64,000 nucleotides of DNA, taken from Haloferula helveola. Lineage in GTDB: Bacteria > Verrucomicrobiota > Verrucomicrobiia > Verrucomicrobiales > Akkermansiaceae. The DNA is taken from positions 2,728,001-2,792,000 of the forward strand of contig NZ_AP024702.1 of the NCBI RefSeq assembly GCF_037076345.1. Reading direction: 5' to 3'. A program made the position numbers and the translations under genes. A model generated the notes under the pieces. That model ran no database searches and had not been told where the DNA came from. It was given only the letters and a program-made list of their open reading frames with translations. Shown one piece after another: positions 39,431-48,613 of the stretch (the first letter of the stretch is position 1; every line of letters starts with the position of its first letter).

Positions 39431-40114
39431 ATGATTCGATGGATGGTCGGGTGGGTTCTGTTGGTGGCCGCGTCAGCCGATGAATTGTCGGAGGCGAAGA
39501 AGTCGTTCGAGAAGCAGGACGCGGCACTGAACAAGACCTATGCGGAGCTCAAGAAGGGGCTGGCGCCGTACCTTTTCGAAAAGCTTCAGGAAGAGCAGCG
39601 CGAGTGGATCGAGCATCGCGATTACCTGAGCGATTACTTTGATGAGCGACGCGAGACACCCGAGCAGAAGGCGGAGAAGTGGGAGATCGCGGCCGGGCTG
39701 ACGGAGTCGAGAGTCGAGTGGCTGAACGCATGGAACCGGATCGGAAAACGCGAAGGCTGGAGCGGGAAGTATTCCGACAGCCGTGGCGGATGGCTGGAGA
39801 TCGTCGAGAAGGACGGCAAGGTGCACTTCGCCCTGAGCGTGGTTCGGGGTCCGACCTTTCACCTCGGAGACATCCGCGGTGAGCTGCGGGTGAACGGAGG
39901 CATGGCTTGGTTCGAAGTGAAGGAGGAAGGGCAGGACGCGCCGACGTGGCTGACCTTTGTGGAGACGAACGACGGAACCGGGCGGATCCGGGTGTTCGGG
40001 GCGAACACGCAGTATTTTCACGGGGCCCGGGCCTACTTCGAAGGCAGCTACCTTTGGCTGGGTGAATTGACCGACGAGGAGAAGCGGGAGGTGATCGAGG
40101 GCGAGGAGAAATAG
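39431..40114 (+). CDS. Exported DUF1311 (LprI-like) protein
   Basis: A 227-residue protein with a short signal peptide (MIRWMVGWVLLVAASA). Residues 17-100 are helical with the DUF1311 pattern: AKKSFEKQDAALNKTYAELK and LQEEQREWIEHRD, the region that in LprI inhibits lysozyme. Residues 110-225 add a beta-rich domain (GWSGKYSDSRGGWLEIVEKD) of the kind that often follows. Divergent from the amidase. A periplasmic protective role is inferred from the family. Confidence 0.82.
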   Translation: MIRWMVGWVLLVAASADELSEAKKSFEKQDAALNKTYAELKKGLAPYLFEKLQEEQREWIEHRDYLSDYFDERRETPEQKAEKWEIAAGLTESRVEWLNAWNRIGKREGWSGKYSDSRGGWLEIVEKDGKVHFALSVVRGPTFHLGDIRGELRVNGGMAWFEVKEEGQDAPTWLTFVETNDGTGRIRVFGANTQYFHGARAYFEGSYLWLGELTDEEKREVIEGEEK

Positions 40115-40211
40115 GCCGGGGTCCAGGCACCCTGAAGGGGCGCCCGATACCAATCAGGTACGTCGTGCCCGGGGGATTGGGCGGACAGCGGCCTACCGGG
40201 GGCGGTCAGCC

Positions 40212-40607
40212 CTACCTTTTCTCCGGCAGCGATAGCCACTCGGCGAGGATGGGGAGGTCGGCGGCGGCGAGGTCGAGTTCGTCGAGCTCATCGGCCGTGC
40301 ACCAGCGGATCTCGCTGTGCTCGTGAGGGTGGGGTTCGCCATCGGTGATCCGGCAGACGATCGGGATCAGCCGGATCGGGCCGCGGCCGTAGTCGTGGAC
40401 CACCGGGGTGAGTTGGCGGAGCGGCTCGACCGTGATTTCAAGCTCCTCCCTGAGCTCGCGGACCAGAGCAGGCTCGGGGGTTTCACGGGGCTCGACCTTG
40501 CCTCCGGGGAACTCCCACTTGCCGCCGAGGTGCTTGCCTTCGGGGCGGCGACAGGCGAGCAGGCGGCCGTCAGAAGCGAGGATCAGGCCGGCGACGACAT
40601 CGATCAT
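40212..40607 (-). CDS. mutT: MutT-type 8-oxo-dGTP diphosphatase
   Basis: A 131-residue Nudix protein. GGKVEPRETPEPALVRELRE then ELEI is the full Nudix box. The opening VVAGLILASDGRLLACRR and the KWEFPGGK loop match MutT proteins, which remove oxidised guanine nucleotides before they enter DNA. Its start overlaps the phosphoesterase stop by 4 bp; it is the last gene of a five-gene operon. Confidence 0.92.
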   Translation of the reverse strand: MIDVVAGLILASDGRLLACRRPEGKHLGGKWEFPGGKVEPRETPEPALVRELREELEITVEPLRQLTPVVHDYGRGPIRLIPIVCRITDGEPHPHEHSEIRWCTADELDELDLAAADLPILAEWLSLPEKR

Positions 40608-41422
40608 CGGCCCTCGGCGAGACGGTCGGCGAGCATCGGCGGCAGGTCCGCCTCGCGGATCTTCCGCTGGGTGGTCTCGATGTCGTACTCGACGCGCCGG
40701 AAGACGACGAGCTTGTGCTCGAGATCGTAGATTGCGTAGCAGGCGCGCCAGTCGCCATCGCGCGGCTGGCCGACCGATCCGACGTTGATGAAGTACTTGG
40801 CGCCGCCTTCGATCGCGACCGATTCGGCCGGGATCTCCTGGACCTTGTCATCCTTGATGTAGACCCGCGGCACGTGGGTGTGGCCGTGGAAGCAGACCTG
40901 CGTGAACTGGTAGGAGAAGTTCGACATCGCGTCGAAGCGGTTGGTCACGTAATTCCAGTTCGACGGCTGGTCGAGGGTGCTGTGGACCACGGTGAAGTCG
41001 GCGACCTGCCGGACCATTCTCAGACGACGGAGCCACAGCCGTTGTTCGTCGGTGAGCTGCTCGCGGGTCCACTCGAGGGCGGTCGCGGCGACCGGATTCA
41101 TCGAGTCGAGCGAGTGGGTGCCCGAGGCGTCCTCGTCGTGATTGCCCTTGATCGTCGGGCAGTTCATCTCGCGGACGATTTCCAGGCAGGCGGACGGATC
41201 GGCATTGTAGCCGACGATGTCGCCCATGCAGATGTAGTCGTTGCAGCCCTGCTCCTTGGCGTCGGCGAGGACCGTCTGGAGCGCCTCGAGGTTGGCGTGG
41301 ATGTCGCCGAAGATCGCGATGCGTTTCGATTCCCGTGCGGCGGCCGGTTCATCGGCAGCGGTTTCCTCCGTGGGGGGATGGGCCACTTTGGGGGCAGGAG
41401 GAGGGCCGCTCGGGCGTTGCAT
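40604..41422 (-). CDS. Calcineurin-like phosphoesterase
   Basis: A 272-residue cytoplasmic enzyme. After a Pro/Ala-rich N-terminal tail of about 32 residues come the metal motifs FGDIHANLEAL, MGDIVGYNADP, KGNHDED, and FHGHTHVPRV. This set is that of the YfcE/MJ0936-like phosphodiesterases and protein phosphatases of the metallophos_2 group. It is 18 bp after the TPR gene and overlaps mutT. Confidence 0.92.
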   Translation of the reverse strand: MQRPSGPPPAPKVAHPPTEETAADEPAAARESKRIAIFGDIHANLEALQTVLADAKEQGCNDYICMGDIVGYNADPSACLEIVREMNCPTIKGNHDEDASGTHSLDSMNPVAATALEWTREQLTDEQRLWLRRLRMVRQVADFTVVHSTLDQPSNWNYVTNRFDAMSNFSYQFTQVCFHGHTHVPRVYIKDDKVQEIPAESVAIEGGAKYFINVGSVGQPRDGDWRACYAIYDLEHKLVVFRRVEYDIETTQRKIREADLPPMLADRLAEGR

Positions 41423-41440
41423 CGGACTCTGGGTGGGGAA

Positions 41441-42388
41441 TTACTGTTGTTCGAGAAACTCGCGGGCCGTGAAAACGCTGTCTTTCTCGGCGATGGCGAG
41501 CTTTCTTTCAAGCTTACGCAGGTAGCTGGCAATCCCATTCATGGGGTAGTTCTCGCGGATATCGAGATAGTACTGGCCCAGCAGGCGGTAGGCGTGCTTC
41601 TCGGAGCCGAAGAGTTCCATCGCGAGCGGCTCGGGGTCGCGATCGGGATCTTCCCGCATTTCGAGGGCGAAACGCAGCGACAGCATGGTTGGAACGCTGC
41701 CGCCGGGCTCCTGTTGGAGCTTGCGGACGAGGGGCAGCGCCTGATCGATGTACTTGTCCGAACGGGCCATCGCGTAGGCCTCGGCGCGGCGGATGTAGGG
41801 GAGGACGTCACCGATCTCGACGGCTTTGTGGAAGGCGTCGGCGGCTTTCGTGTAGTCGCGGGTCTCGGGCTTGTTGACGTCGCGGTAGATCCAGCCGAGC
41901 CGGTACCAGAGAAAGCTGTTCTCGGGATTCTGGCGGATGCCTTCCTCGAGGAAGTTGATGCCATTCCGGACCCATCGCTCCGACTCGGCGCGGGCCCGGA
42001 TTTCGGGCAGGTCCTCCTCGTTGCGCTTGATGTAGCCGGACGCGTTGTACGACATGTGCCAGAATCCGGTGTCCCAGTAGTAGGGCGAATGCGGTGCGAG
42101 CTGGACGACGGTGCCGTAGGTGTCGGCCAGTTCGTTCCAGCGGTGTTCCTCGAAGAAGCTGAATGCCCGCAGGTTGAGGATGGTGGCGACCAAGGTCCGC
42201 AGGCCGCCGAGGGACACGGCCCAGAAGCCCTGGCCGACCTTTTTCGAGAGTTCGATGTCGACCGGTTTCTGGAGCAGCTCCTTTTCGCGCAGGTCGTCGG
42301 TCAGTCGCTGCTCGATCGGCGCACGGATCACCCCGGCCACCAGCAGAAGGCCGGCGGCAGCGAGGGTCAGGCGTCGGTGGGCGGTCAT
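41441..42388 (-). CDS. Membrane-anchored TPR-like protein of an ABC operon
   Basis: A 315-residue protein with one N-terminal membrane anchor (RLTLAAAGLLLVAGVIRA), so the rest is probably periplasmic. Helical repeats of TPR type run through it: FSFFEEHRWNELADTYGTVV, FLEEGIRQNPENSFLWYRLG, and DAFHKAVEIGDVLPYIRRAE. No enzyme motif. Its place between the ABC permease and the phosphoesterase suggests a scaffold for a transport or cell-envelope complex. Confidence 0.85.
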   Translation of the reverse strand: MTAHRRLTLAAAGLLLVAGVIRAPIEQRLTDDLREKELLQKPVDIELSKKVGQGFWAVSLGGLRTLVATILNLRAFSFFEEHRWNELADTYGTVVQLAPHSPYYWDTGFWHMSYNASGYIKRNEEDLPEIRARAESERWVRNGINFLEEGIRQNPENSFLWYRLGWIYRDVNKPETRDYTKAADAFHKAVEIGDVLPYIRRAEAYAMARSDKYIDQALPLVRKLQQEPGGSVPTMLSLRFALEMREDPDRDPEPLAMELFGSEKHAYRLLGQYYLDIRENYPMNGIASYLRKLERKLAIAEKDSVFTAREFLEQQ

Positions 42389-42400
42389 GGGTCGGTCGGC

Positions 42401-43309
42401 TCAGAATTCCTTCCGGGCGAAAATCATCCAAGAACAGAAGGTGTAGACGAGGAAGTAAAAGAAGGTCGCCCCGGTGATCTTGAGCAGGTCGAGCGCCTCC
42501 AGCGGCTTGCCCTCGATGATGGCATCGATGACGTTGAAGATCTGGAGGTCGGGGAGAATGGTGGTCATCGCCCCCGAGCCGATTTTCCCGAGCACTCCGG
42601 CATCGCCGAAGTACATCTCGCGGGCGTCGGCCTGGAAGAAGCCGATGAAAACCACGAGGAATCCGACGATCGCGGTGAACAGGGTGCTGGTCGAGAAGGT
42701 CGAGAGCAGCAGTGCGATGCAGGCGAGCACGACGGAGCGGAGGAAAACGACGAACACCGCGCCTTGGAGATTCCATGTCGGGCCGAGGGCGCGGGTCTCG
42801 GAGAGCTGGGCGGCGATCACGTCGGGTCCGGCGCCGAACGACTGAAGGCGGAGCGTCTGCTCATCTAGGACCGAGTTCATCCGCAGTGCCAGCACGCCGG
42901 TCATGAGAAGGTCCATGGCGAGCATCGAGACGAAGATCAGCGAAGTCACTCCGAGCAGCTTGCCGAGCAGGTAGTCGAGGCGGGGAACCGGCTTGGCGAG
43001 GATGGTGTAGAGGGTGCGGTCCTCGACGTCCTTCGGCAGCAGCAGGCCGGTGGCGACGATCGCGATCACGATCGAGAAGATGCTCATGCAGCCGATCGAG
43101 GTGTTCTTGATGGCGTAGAGCACGTCGACCCCGGCGGCCTCCGGTGCGGCGTGGGTCGGAAGCTCGAGGAAGTTGGCGCCGATCACGATCACCGCGAAGA
43201 TCGCGAGGAAGTAGAACACCTTCATCCGCACCAGCTGGGTGAAGGCATGGTAGGCGAGCACGCCGATCCGGCGCGGGTTGAGCGGTCGATTGGGAAGGGC
43301 CTTGCTCAT
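42401..43309 (-). CDS. ABC-2 type transporter permease
   Basis: A 302-residue protein with six predicted membrane spans (near 25-45, 72-95, 115-140, 170-200, 205-225, 275-297) and a large loop with two amphipathic segments. KDVEDRTLYTILAKPVPR is the characteristic coupling segment of ABC-2 permeases. It overlaps the ATPase gene by 4 bp. The transported substrate is not evident; NosY/gliding-type exporters have this layout. Confidence 0.9.
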   Translation of the reverse strand: MSKALPNRPLNPRRIGVLAYHAFTQLVRMKVFYFLAIFAVIVIGANFLELPTHAAPEAAGVDVLYAIKNTSIGCMSIFSIVIAIVATGLLLPKDVEDRTLYTILAKPVPRLDYLLGKLLGVTSLIFVSMLAMDLLMTGVLALRMNSVLDEQTLRLQSFGAGPDVIAAQLSETRALGPTWNLQGAVFVVFLRSVVLACIALLLSTFSTSTLFTAIVGFLVVFIGFFQADAREMYFGDAGVLGKIGSGAMTTILPDLQIFNVIDAIIEGKPLEALDLLKITGATFFYFLVYTFCSWMIFARKEF

Positions 43310-44163
43310 GGCTTTTCGGATCGGTCGGTGGTTTCCCGTAGGAACAGTCGCTCGAGGGTCGTGCGCGGCTTGCCGGCCCGGATCAGCTCGGCCTTGCCGC
43401 CGGCCTCGACCAGCCGGCGGATCTCCTCGATCAGCTCGGGGGCGGCGTCCTTGAGGACCAGCTCGGTCTGGTCCTCGATCGACAGCAGCTCGTCGAGCCG
43501 GCCTTCCTTGATCATGCGGCCGCGGAAGATGATCCCGACCCGGTCGCAGACCTCCTGGACCTGCTCGAGCAGGTGGGAGCAGAGAAATACGGTGATGCCG
43601 CGCTCGCGGAGGGCGAAGATCAGGTCGCGGATCTGGCGGGAGCCGATCGGGTCGACCCCGGCGGTCGGCTCGTCGAGGATCACCAGCCGCGGTTCCTGAA
43701 CGAGCGCCTGGGCCAGGCCGATCCGCTGGAGCATCCCTTTCGAGTAGCCGCCGAGCCGACGTTCGGCGGCACTTTCGAGGTCGACGAGCTGGAGCAGCTC
43801 CTTCACCCGGTCCTCAAGCGTCTTGCCCCGGAGGCCGCAGAGTTTGCCGTAGAAGCGGAGCGTTTCGGCGCCACTGAGGTGCTTGTAGAAGTAGGGATTC
43901 TCCGGGAGGAAGCCGACCTGCTGGCGCGAATCGACCTTGAGCGAGTCGGCTCCGAAGATCCTGCAGTTCCCGGAAGTCGGGGCGACCAGGCCGAGCAGCG
44001 CCTTCATGGTCGTCGATTTGCCCGAGCCATTCGGCCCGATGAGCCCGTAGACCTCGCCGGGCTCGATGCGGATGTTCACCCGGTCGACGGCCTTCAGCGG
44101 CCGGCCACCGAAGTGGGCGGGGAAGACCTTGACCAGATCCTGGATTTCAACGGCGGGTTCCAT
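43306..44163 (-). CDS. ABC transporter ATPase subunit
   Basis: A 285-residue ATPase from the ATG at 44163. Walker A is GPNGSGKSTTMK, the ABC signature GGYSKGMLQRIGLAQ and Walker B RLVILDEPTAGVD, followed by the switch His (FLCSHLLEQV). A C-terminal regulatory part of about 70 residues follows. It powers the permease encoded next and starts the five-gene operon. Confidence 0.95.
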   Translation of the reverse strand: MEPAVEIQDLVKVFPAHFGGRPLKAVDRVNIRIEPGEVYGLIGPNGSGKSTTMKALLGLVAPTSGNCRIFGADSLKVDSRQQVGFLPENPYFYKHLSGAETLRFYGKLCGLRGKTLEDRVKELLQLVDLESAAERRLGGYSKGMLQRIGLAQALVQEPRLVILDEPTAGVDPIGSRQIRDLIFALRERGITVFLCSHLLEQVQEVCDRVGIIFRGRMIKEGRLDELLSIEDQTELVLKDAAPELIEEIRRLVEAGGKAELIRAGKPRTTLERLFLRETTDRSEKP

Positions 44164-44286
44164 GCGGACTCTAACGCCGAGCTTACGAGCGCAAATGCCG
44201 CCGGGGCAACGGGATTTCAGGAAATCCAAAAGCGTTGCACGTTTGTAGTTTGAGGGCCGCGCGGACCGTGCCTACGCTGGCCCGTT

Positions 44287-45087
44287 ATGAAAAAATGGAT
44301 GATGGCCGCTGCTGCGGTCCTGGCAATGATGGCGACCAGCTGCATCGAGCACCATGTGACGATCGAGCTGAACAAGGATGGCAGCGGAACCGTCACCGAG
44401 GAGAGCACGCTCTCGGCGGCGACGATCGCGATGATCGAACAGATGGCGGCCGGACTCGGCGGCGAAGGAGGCGAGGCGGCGGACCCGACCGCGGACATGA
44501 TGGACAAGGCGAAGGCCGAGGAGAAGGCGAAGACGATGGGTGAGGGTGTGACGGTGAAATCGATCGAGAAGATCGACGATGGCGCCCGGAAAGGAGCCAA
44601 GATCACCTACGCCTTCGAGGACATCAACAAGGTGAAGTATGGATTCGGTGATTCCCTGAACGACATGGGTCCCGGCGAGGAGGCGGGGGGCGCGGACAAG
44701 TCCGAGCCGATTGAGTTCTCGTATGCCGACGGTGTGCTGACGGTGAAGAATCCGAATATCGGCAAGGCCGAGGAGGCTGCCGCCGATGAGGAAGTTCCTG
44801 AAGTGGACCCGGGTGCGATGGCCCAGGCCCAGATGCTCAAGGGCATGAAGATGAGTATGAAGCTCAAGTGCCCCGGCGGGATTGCCGAGACCAACGCGAC
44901 CCATCACGAGGGCGACACGGTCACGCTGATTTCGATGGATATGGACAAGCTGCTGGAGGATCCCGCGGCCTTCGCCAAGCTGCAGAAGGCCCAGCCGGAG
45001 TCGCCGGCGGAGATGACCGAGGCGCTGAAGGGCGTCGAGGGCGTCAAGGTGGACGCCAACGAAGAGCTCAAGGTCACGCTGAAGTGA
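44287..45087 (+). CDS. Lipoprotein of unknown function
   Basis: A 266-residue protein with a lipobox (LAMMATSC, Cys at residue 19). The mature part begins IEHHVTIELNKDGSGTVTEE, a beta motif common in surface lipoproteins that carry a DUF-type fold, and the middle is very acidic with many Met residues (MDKAKAEEKAKTMGEG). No enzyme motif. Divergent from the ABC operon. A conserved hairpin and a terminator follow. Confidence 0.82.
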   Translation: MKKWMMAAAAVLAMMATSCIEHHVTIELNKDGSGTVTEESTLSAATIAMIEQMAAGLGGEGGEAADPTADMMDKAKAEEKAKTMGEGVTVKSIEKIDDGARKGAKITYAFEDINKVKYGFGDSLNDMGPGEEAGGADKSEPIEFSYADGVLTVKNPNIGKAEEAAADEEVPEVDPGAMAQAQMLKGMKMSMKLKCPGGIAETNATHHEGDTVTLISMDMDKLLEDPAAFAKLQKAQPESPAEMTEALKGVEGVKVDANEELKVTLK

Positions 45088-45093
45088 GTTTCA

Positions 45094-45152
45094 TCGACAG
45101 GAATGTCGACACTCCCAAAGGAATGGCCGTCCCGGATGGGGCGGCCGTTTTG
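45094..45152 (+). terminator. Hairpin repeat and terminator after the lipoprotein gene
   Basis: The hairpin TCGACA-GGAA-TGTCGA (45094-45109), identical in core to the one after mutS, is followed by GGCCGTCCC/GGGGCGGCC with a T run (45124-45152), a likely rho-independent terminator. Confidence 0.7.
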
Positions 45153-45169
45153 CGTAGAGGGACCCGGGT

Positions 45170-45358
45170 TCAGCGGAACTGGCGCTGCTCGGGGCGGTAA
45201 TCGTAGCCGGCGTCGGCGAGTCGGCTGACCAGCTTGTCCTGCTCGATGCCGTGCGTCTTCACGAGGTCGTCGAGCGACTCCGAAACGTTGCGGAGCTCGG
45301 TATTGACCAGCCCGACGAGCAGGTGCGGGTCCATTTCCTCGAATCGCTGGAGCTTCAC
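45170..45358 (-). CDS. Small DUF4250 protein
   Basis: A 62-residue protein from the GTG at 45358 (MKLQRFEEMDPHLL); the ATG at 45334 is an alternative. DPHLLVGLVNTELRNVSESL then LDDLVKTHGIEQDKL and GYDYRPEQRQF match DUF4250, a small conserved domain of unknown role. A frame opening further upstream (to 45466) is discounted because that part is the left arm of a repeat. Confidence 0.8.
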   Translation of the reverse strand: MKLQRFEEMDPHLLVGLVNTELRNVSESLDDLVKTHGIEQDKLVSRLADAGYDYRPEQRQFR

Positions 45359-45414
45359 GGGCGGGAAGGGAGCGGAAAGCGTGCCGGAGGGCAAGGCGGG
45401 AGAGGTGGCGGAGC

Positions 45415-45539
45415 GGACCGCGCGAGCCCACTCGCGCTGCGGGGAATTTAGAAATCGAACCGCCAAGGCTCTGGCGCCGCAAGGGGAGACTGGTTGTGTT
45501 GCTCAGGGGTTCCGGGGCGCGAGTGGGCTCGTGCGGTCC
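45415..45539. repeat. 125-bp inverted pair of the GCGCG hairpin repeat
   Basis: Left arm GGACCGCGCGAGCCCACTCG (from 45415) and right arm ending GAGTGGGCTCGTGCGGTCC (to 45539) pair with few mismatches. Each arm is also a hairpin with a stem different from the copies at 7084, 8735 and 10251. It is 57 bp upstream of the DUF4250 start and 13 bp from the SOD terminator. Confidence 0.75.
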
Positions 45540-45552
45540 GCCTGGCGGTATG

Positions 45553-45585
45553 AAAAAACGGCCGCTCCCCGGGAGGAGCGGCCGT
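45553..45585 (-). terminator. Rho-independent terminator of the superoxide dismutase gene
   Basis: Perfect 11-bp stem (ACGGCCGCTCC/GGAGCGGCCGT) with a six-base loop; on the minus strand it is followed by six T residues. Confidence 0.93.
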
Positions 45586-45609
45586 TCGGAATCGGGGATC
45601 GGGAAAGGG

Positions 45610-46230
<621 letters not shown>

Positions 46231-46340
46231 GGTTGGAATTGGTTTGGTTTGCGTTCGGGGGGACGGGTCGCTAGGTCGGACCGGCGACGTCCCGAGCCAC
46301 GATGGCCCGCGTGGACGGCTCCGCAAGAATCAATCTGAAC

Positions 46341-47822
46341 ATGCTGGGATTCGAACTGGATATGTCGGGAGAGCAGTGGCCGTGGCTGCTGGGGGGATTG
46401 GCGGGTTTCATGGTCGGGTGGATCCTGACCCTGCTGGTGGGCGGTGCGCGCCGCGGGCGGATCGAGGAAAAGCTGAAGGCGGAGGAGCGTCGGGCGACCG
46501 ATCTCGAGGCGCGTCTGGCGCAGGCGACTTCCGAAGCCGAGCAGGAGGAACGCGACGCCGGCAACCTGCGGACGCAGGTCGCCGAGTTGAAGACACGGCT
46601 TGAGGAGGAAGGGAAGTCGGCCAAGGAGAAGCAGGAAATCCTCGAGCAGACCGAGAAGCGGCTGTCTGACGTCTTCAAGGCGCTGTCGGCCGACGCATTG
46701 AAGTCATCGACCGAGCAGTTCTTCCAGCTCGCGAAGCAGTCGCTCGCCGCGCAGCAGGACGAGGCGAAGGGCGAACTCGACAAGCGCAAGCAGGCGATCG
46801 AGCAGATGGTCAAGCCGGTGACCGAGACGCTCGGCAAGTTCGAGGGTCGGATCGGCGAGATCGAAAAGGCCCGCGAGGGTGCCTACGCCGAGCTCAAGAC
46901 GCAGGTGAAGGCGATGGCCGAGGCCCAGACCGGCCTGCAGCGCGAAACCGCGCAGCTGGTCAAGGCACTGCGCCAGCCGACCGGCCGCGGCCAGTGGGGC
47001 GAGATCCAGCTCCGTCGGGTGGTCGAGATGGCCGGGATGCAGGAGCACTGTGACTTCCAGACTCAGACGACGACCACCGACGACGAAGGCAAGCGGCTGC
47101 GTCCCGATCTGATCGTGCGCCTGCCGGGCGGCAAGACCATCGTGGTCGACTCGAAGACGCCGATGGATGCCTACCTCGATGCGGTCGAGGCCCAGGACGA
47201 CACCGCCCGCAACGAGGCCCTGGCCCGCCACGCGCGGCAGGTCCGCACCCACATTTCCCAGCTCTCGTCGAAGAACTACACCTCGCAATTCGAGCACGCG
47301 CCGGAGTTCACGGTCCTGTTCCTGCCGAGCGAGTCGTTCTTCTCCGCGGCGCTGCAAAGCGACCCGGGGCTGATCGAGCGCGGTGTCGATCACGGGGTGA
47401 TCCTCGCCACGCCGACGACACTCATCGCACTGCTCCGTGCGGTCGCTTACGGCTGGCGTCAGGAGGCACTGGCTGAGAACGCCCGCGAGATTTCGGTGCT
47501 CGGTCGCACTTTGCACGAACGGCTTTCGACCCTCGCCGGCCACTTCGCCAAGCTGGGCCGGTCGCTCGACAGCGCGGTCGGGCACTACAACTCGGCGGTC
47601 GGTTCCTACGAGACGCGCGTGATGAGCACCGCACGGAAGTTTGAGGATTTGCAGGCGGCGCCCGACGGACAGAGTTTGCCGGAAATCGAGCGGATCGAGA
47701 AGACGTCCCGGTTGCCGCTCGCGACGCCGGAGGACGAGCCGGGCGAAGACTCCCAAGAGGCGGACGTGAAGGAAAAGGCGAGTTCGGTCGCGTCCGATCT
47801 GAGGTCAGCTTTGGGAGAGTGA
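46341..47822 (+). CDS. rmuC: DNA recombination protein RmuC
   Basis: A 493-residue protein, ATG at 46341 (an ATG at 46302 is also open, and the one at 46362 is possible). One N-terminal membrane anchor (WPWLLGGLAGFMVGWILTLL), a long coiled coil (about 35-190), then the RmuC nuclease-like domain with RGQWGEIQLRRVVEMAGM and VVDSKTPMDAYL. RmuC limits DNA inversions at short inverted repeats in E. coli and may act in phage defence-like surveillance; a role in a genome rich in short inverted repeats is worth noting. Confidence 0.93.
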   Translation: MLGFELDMSGEQWPWLLGGLAGFMVGWILTLLVGGARRGRIEEKLKAEERRATDLEARLAQATSEAEQEERDAGNLRTQVAELKTRLEEEGKSAKEKQEILEQTEKRLSDVFKALSADALKSSTEQFFQLAKQSLAAQQDEAKGELDKRKQAIEQMVKPVTETLGKFEGRIGEIEKAREGAYAELKTQVKAMAEAQTGLQRETAQLVKALRQPTGRGQWGEIQLRRVVEMAGMQEHCDFQTQTTTTDDEGKRLRPDLIVRLPGGKTIVVDSKTPMDAYLDAVEAQDDTARNEALARHARQVRTHISQLSSKNYTSQFEHAPEFTVLFLPSESFFSAALQSDPGLIERGVDHGVILATPTTLIALLRAVAYGWRQEALAENAREISVLGRTLHERLSTLAGHFAKLGRSLDSAVGHYNSAVGSYETRVMSTARKFEDLQAAPDGQSLPEIERIEKTSRLPLATPEDEPGEDSQEADVKEKASSVASDLRSALGE

Positions 47823-47823
47823 T

Positions 47824-47892
47824 GGACCGCGTGGCTCCGACCACGCCCCTGAGCCCCAGCGCACCGGAGGCGTGGCCGGAGCCACGCGGTGC
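47824..47892. repeat. Inverted pair of the GCGTGG/CCACGC hairpin
   Basis: GGACCGCGTGGCTCCGACCA (from 47824) and GGCGTGGCCGGAGCCACGCG (from 47869). Versus the copies at 7084, 8735 and 10251 the stem has G-to-A and C-to-T changes on opposite sides, so base pairing is kept. It fills the rmuC to NlpC/P60 spacer. Confidence 0.75.
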
Positions 47893-47934
47893 TTTCCCGT
47901 TCGCGTTCGGTAGACCTGGTGTTAGGTTGATCGG

Positions 47935-48561
47935 GTGCGCTTCCTGACCATCGTCTGCCTTCTTTTCGCCAGTCTCGCCACCGGCGCCGAGCGGCCGATG
48001 CCGGGGGTGATCGCGGCTTCCGAGCTTCGGGAATTCGCTGACCTTGAGGCGGGTCGGAAGCGGTTCGTGCAGATTGCCTTGGAGGAAACGGCCGAGCTGA
48101 AGCTATCGAACTACCTCTACGGCAGCGCGGATCCCTCAAAGGGTGGCTTCGATTGCTCGGGCGCGGTTTTTTACCTGCTGGAAAGGGTCGGCATCGATCC
48201 GCCGCGGAGCTCGGCGGCACAGTTCGATTGGATCAAGAAGGCCGGTAACCTCACCGAAGTGCCGGCCGCGGCGCGCACGCTGGATCACCCGTCACTTTCA
48301 AAACTGGAGCCGGGCGACCTTCTGTTCTGGTCGGGCACCTACCAGCCGACCGACGGCCGGACGAACAAGATCACGCACGTGCAGATCTACCTCGGCCGGG
48401 AAAAGGACGGCCGGGCGGTGATGGTCGGGTCGAGCGACGGACGCAGCTATCGCGGCAAGGCGCGATGCGGTTTCGGGGTGTATGACTTCCGGCTCCCGCG
48501 CGAGGGATCGAAGGCCCGGTTCGTTGGCTATGGGAAACCGCCGGGGTTGAAAGGGGAGTAG
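47935..48561 (+). CDS. Secreted NlpC/P60 peptidase
   Basis: A 208-residue exported protein (GTG start; signal peptide MRFLTIVCLLFASLATGA). The catalytic Cys is in SKGGFDCSGAVFYLL, the His in ITHVQIYLGRE, and the third residue follows about 12 residues on (MVGSSDG). LEPGDLLFWSG is the family's conserved strand. Such enzymes cut stem peptides of peptidoglycan. It stands alone on its strand, convergent with the DEAD-box gene. Confidence 0.92.
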   Translation: MRFLTIVCLLFASLATGAERPMPGVIAASELREFADLEAGRKRFVQIALEETAELKLSNYLYGSADPSKGGFDCSGAVFYLLERVGIDPPRSSAAQFDWIKKAGNLTEVPAAARTLDHPSLSKLEPGDLLFWSGTYQPTDGRTNKITHVQIYLGREKDGRAVMVGSSDGRSYRGKARCGFGVYDFRLPREGSKARFVGYGKPPGLKGE

Positions 48562-48562
48562 C

Positions 48563-48611
48563 GCGACGTGGACGTCGCCGCGCCCACTCATGGCGCCTGC
48601 AAGGCGCCACT
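48563..48611. repeat. Two small hairpins between convergent genes
   Basis: GCGACG-TGGA-CGTCGC (48563-48578) and GGCGCC-TGCAA-GGCGCC (48592-48608). They may end transcription of both convergent genes; no T run is clear. Confidence 0.55.
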
Positions 48612-48613
48612 CC

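Noticed and set aside
40115-40211. A further copy of the 94-bp REPIN upstream of the mutT stop.
   Set aside because: Only the terminal CCCTACC and a loosely similar GC-rich stretch are present; too degenerate to call.
40715-42868. A 717-residue plus-strand frame across three genes.
   Set aside because: It lies opposite the phosphoesterase, TPR and permease genes, all supported by motifs and 4-20 bp spacing.
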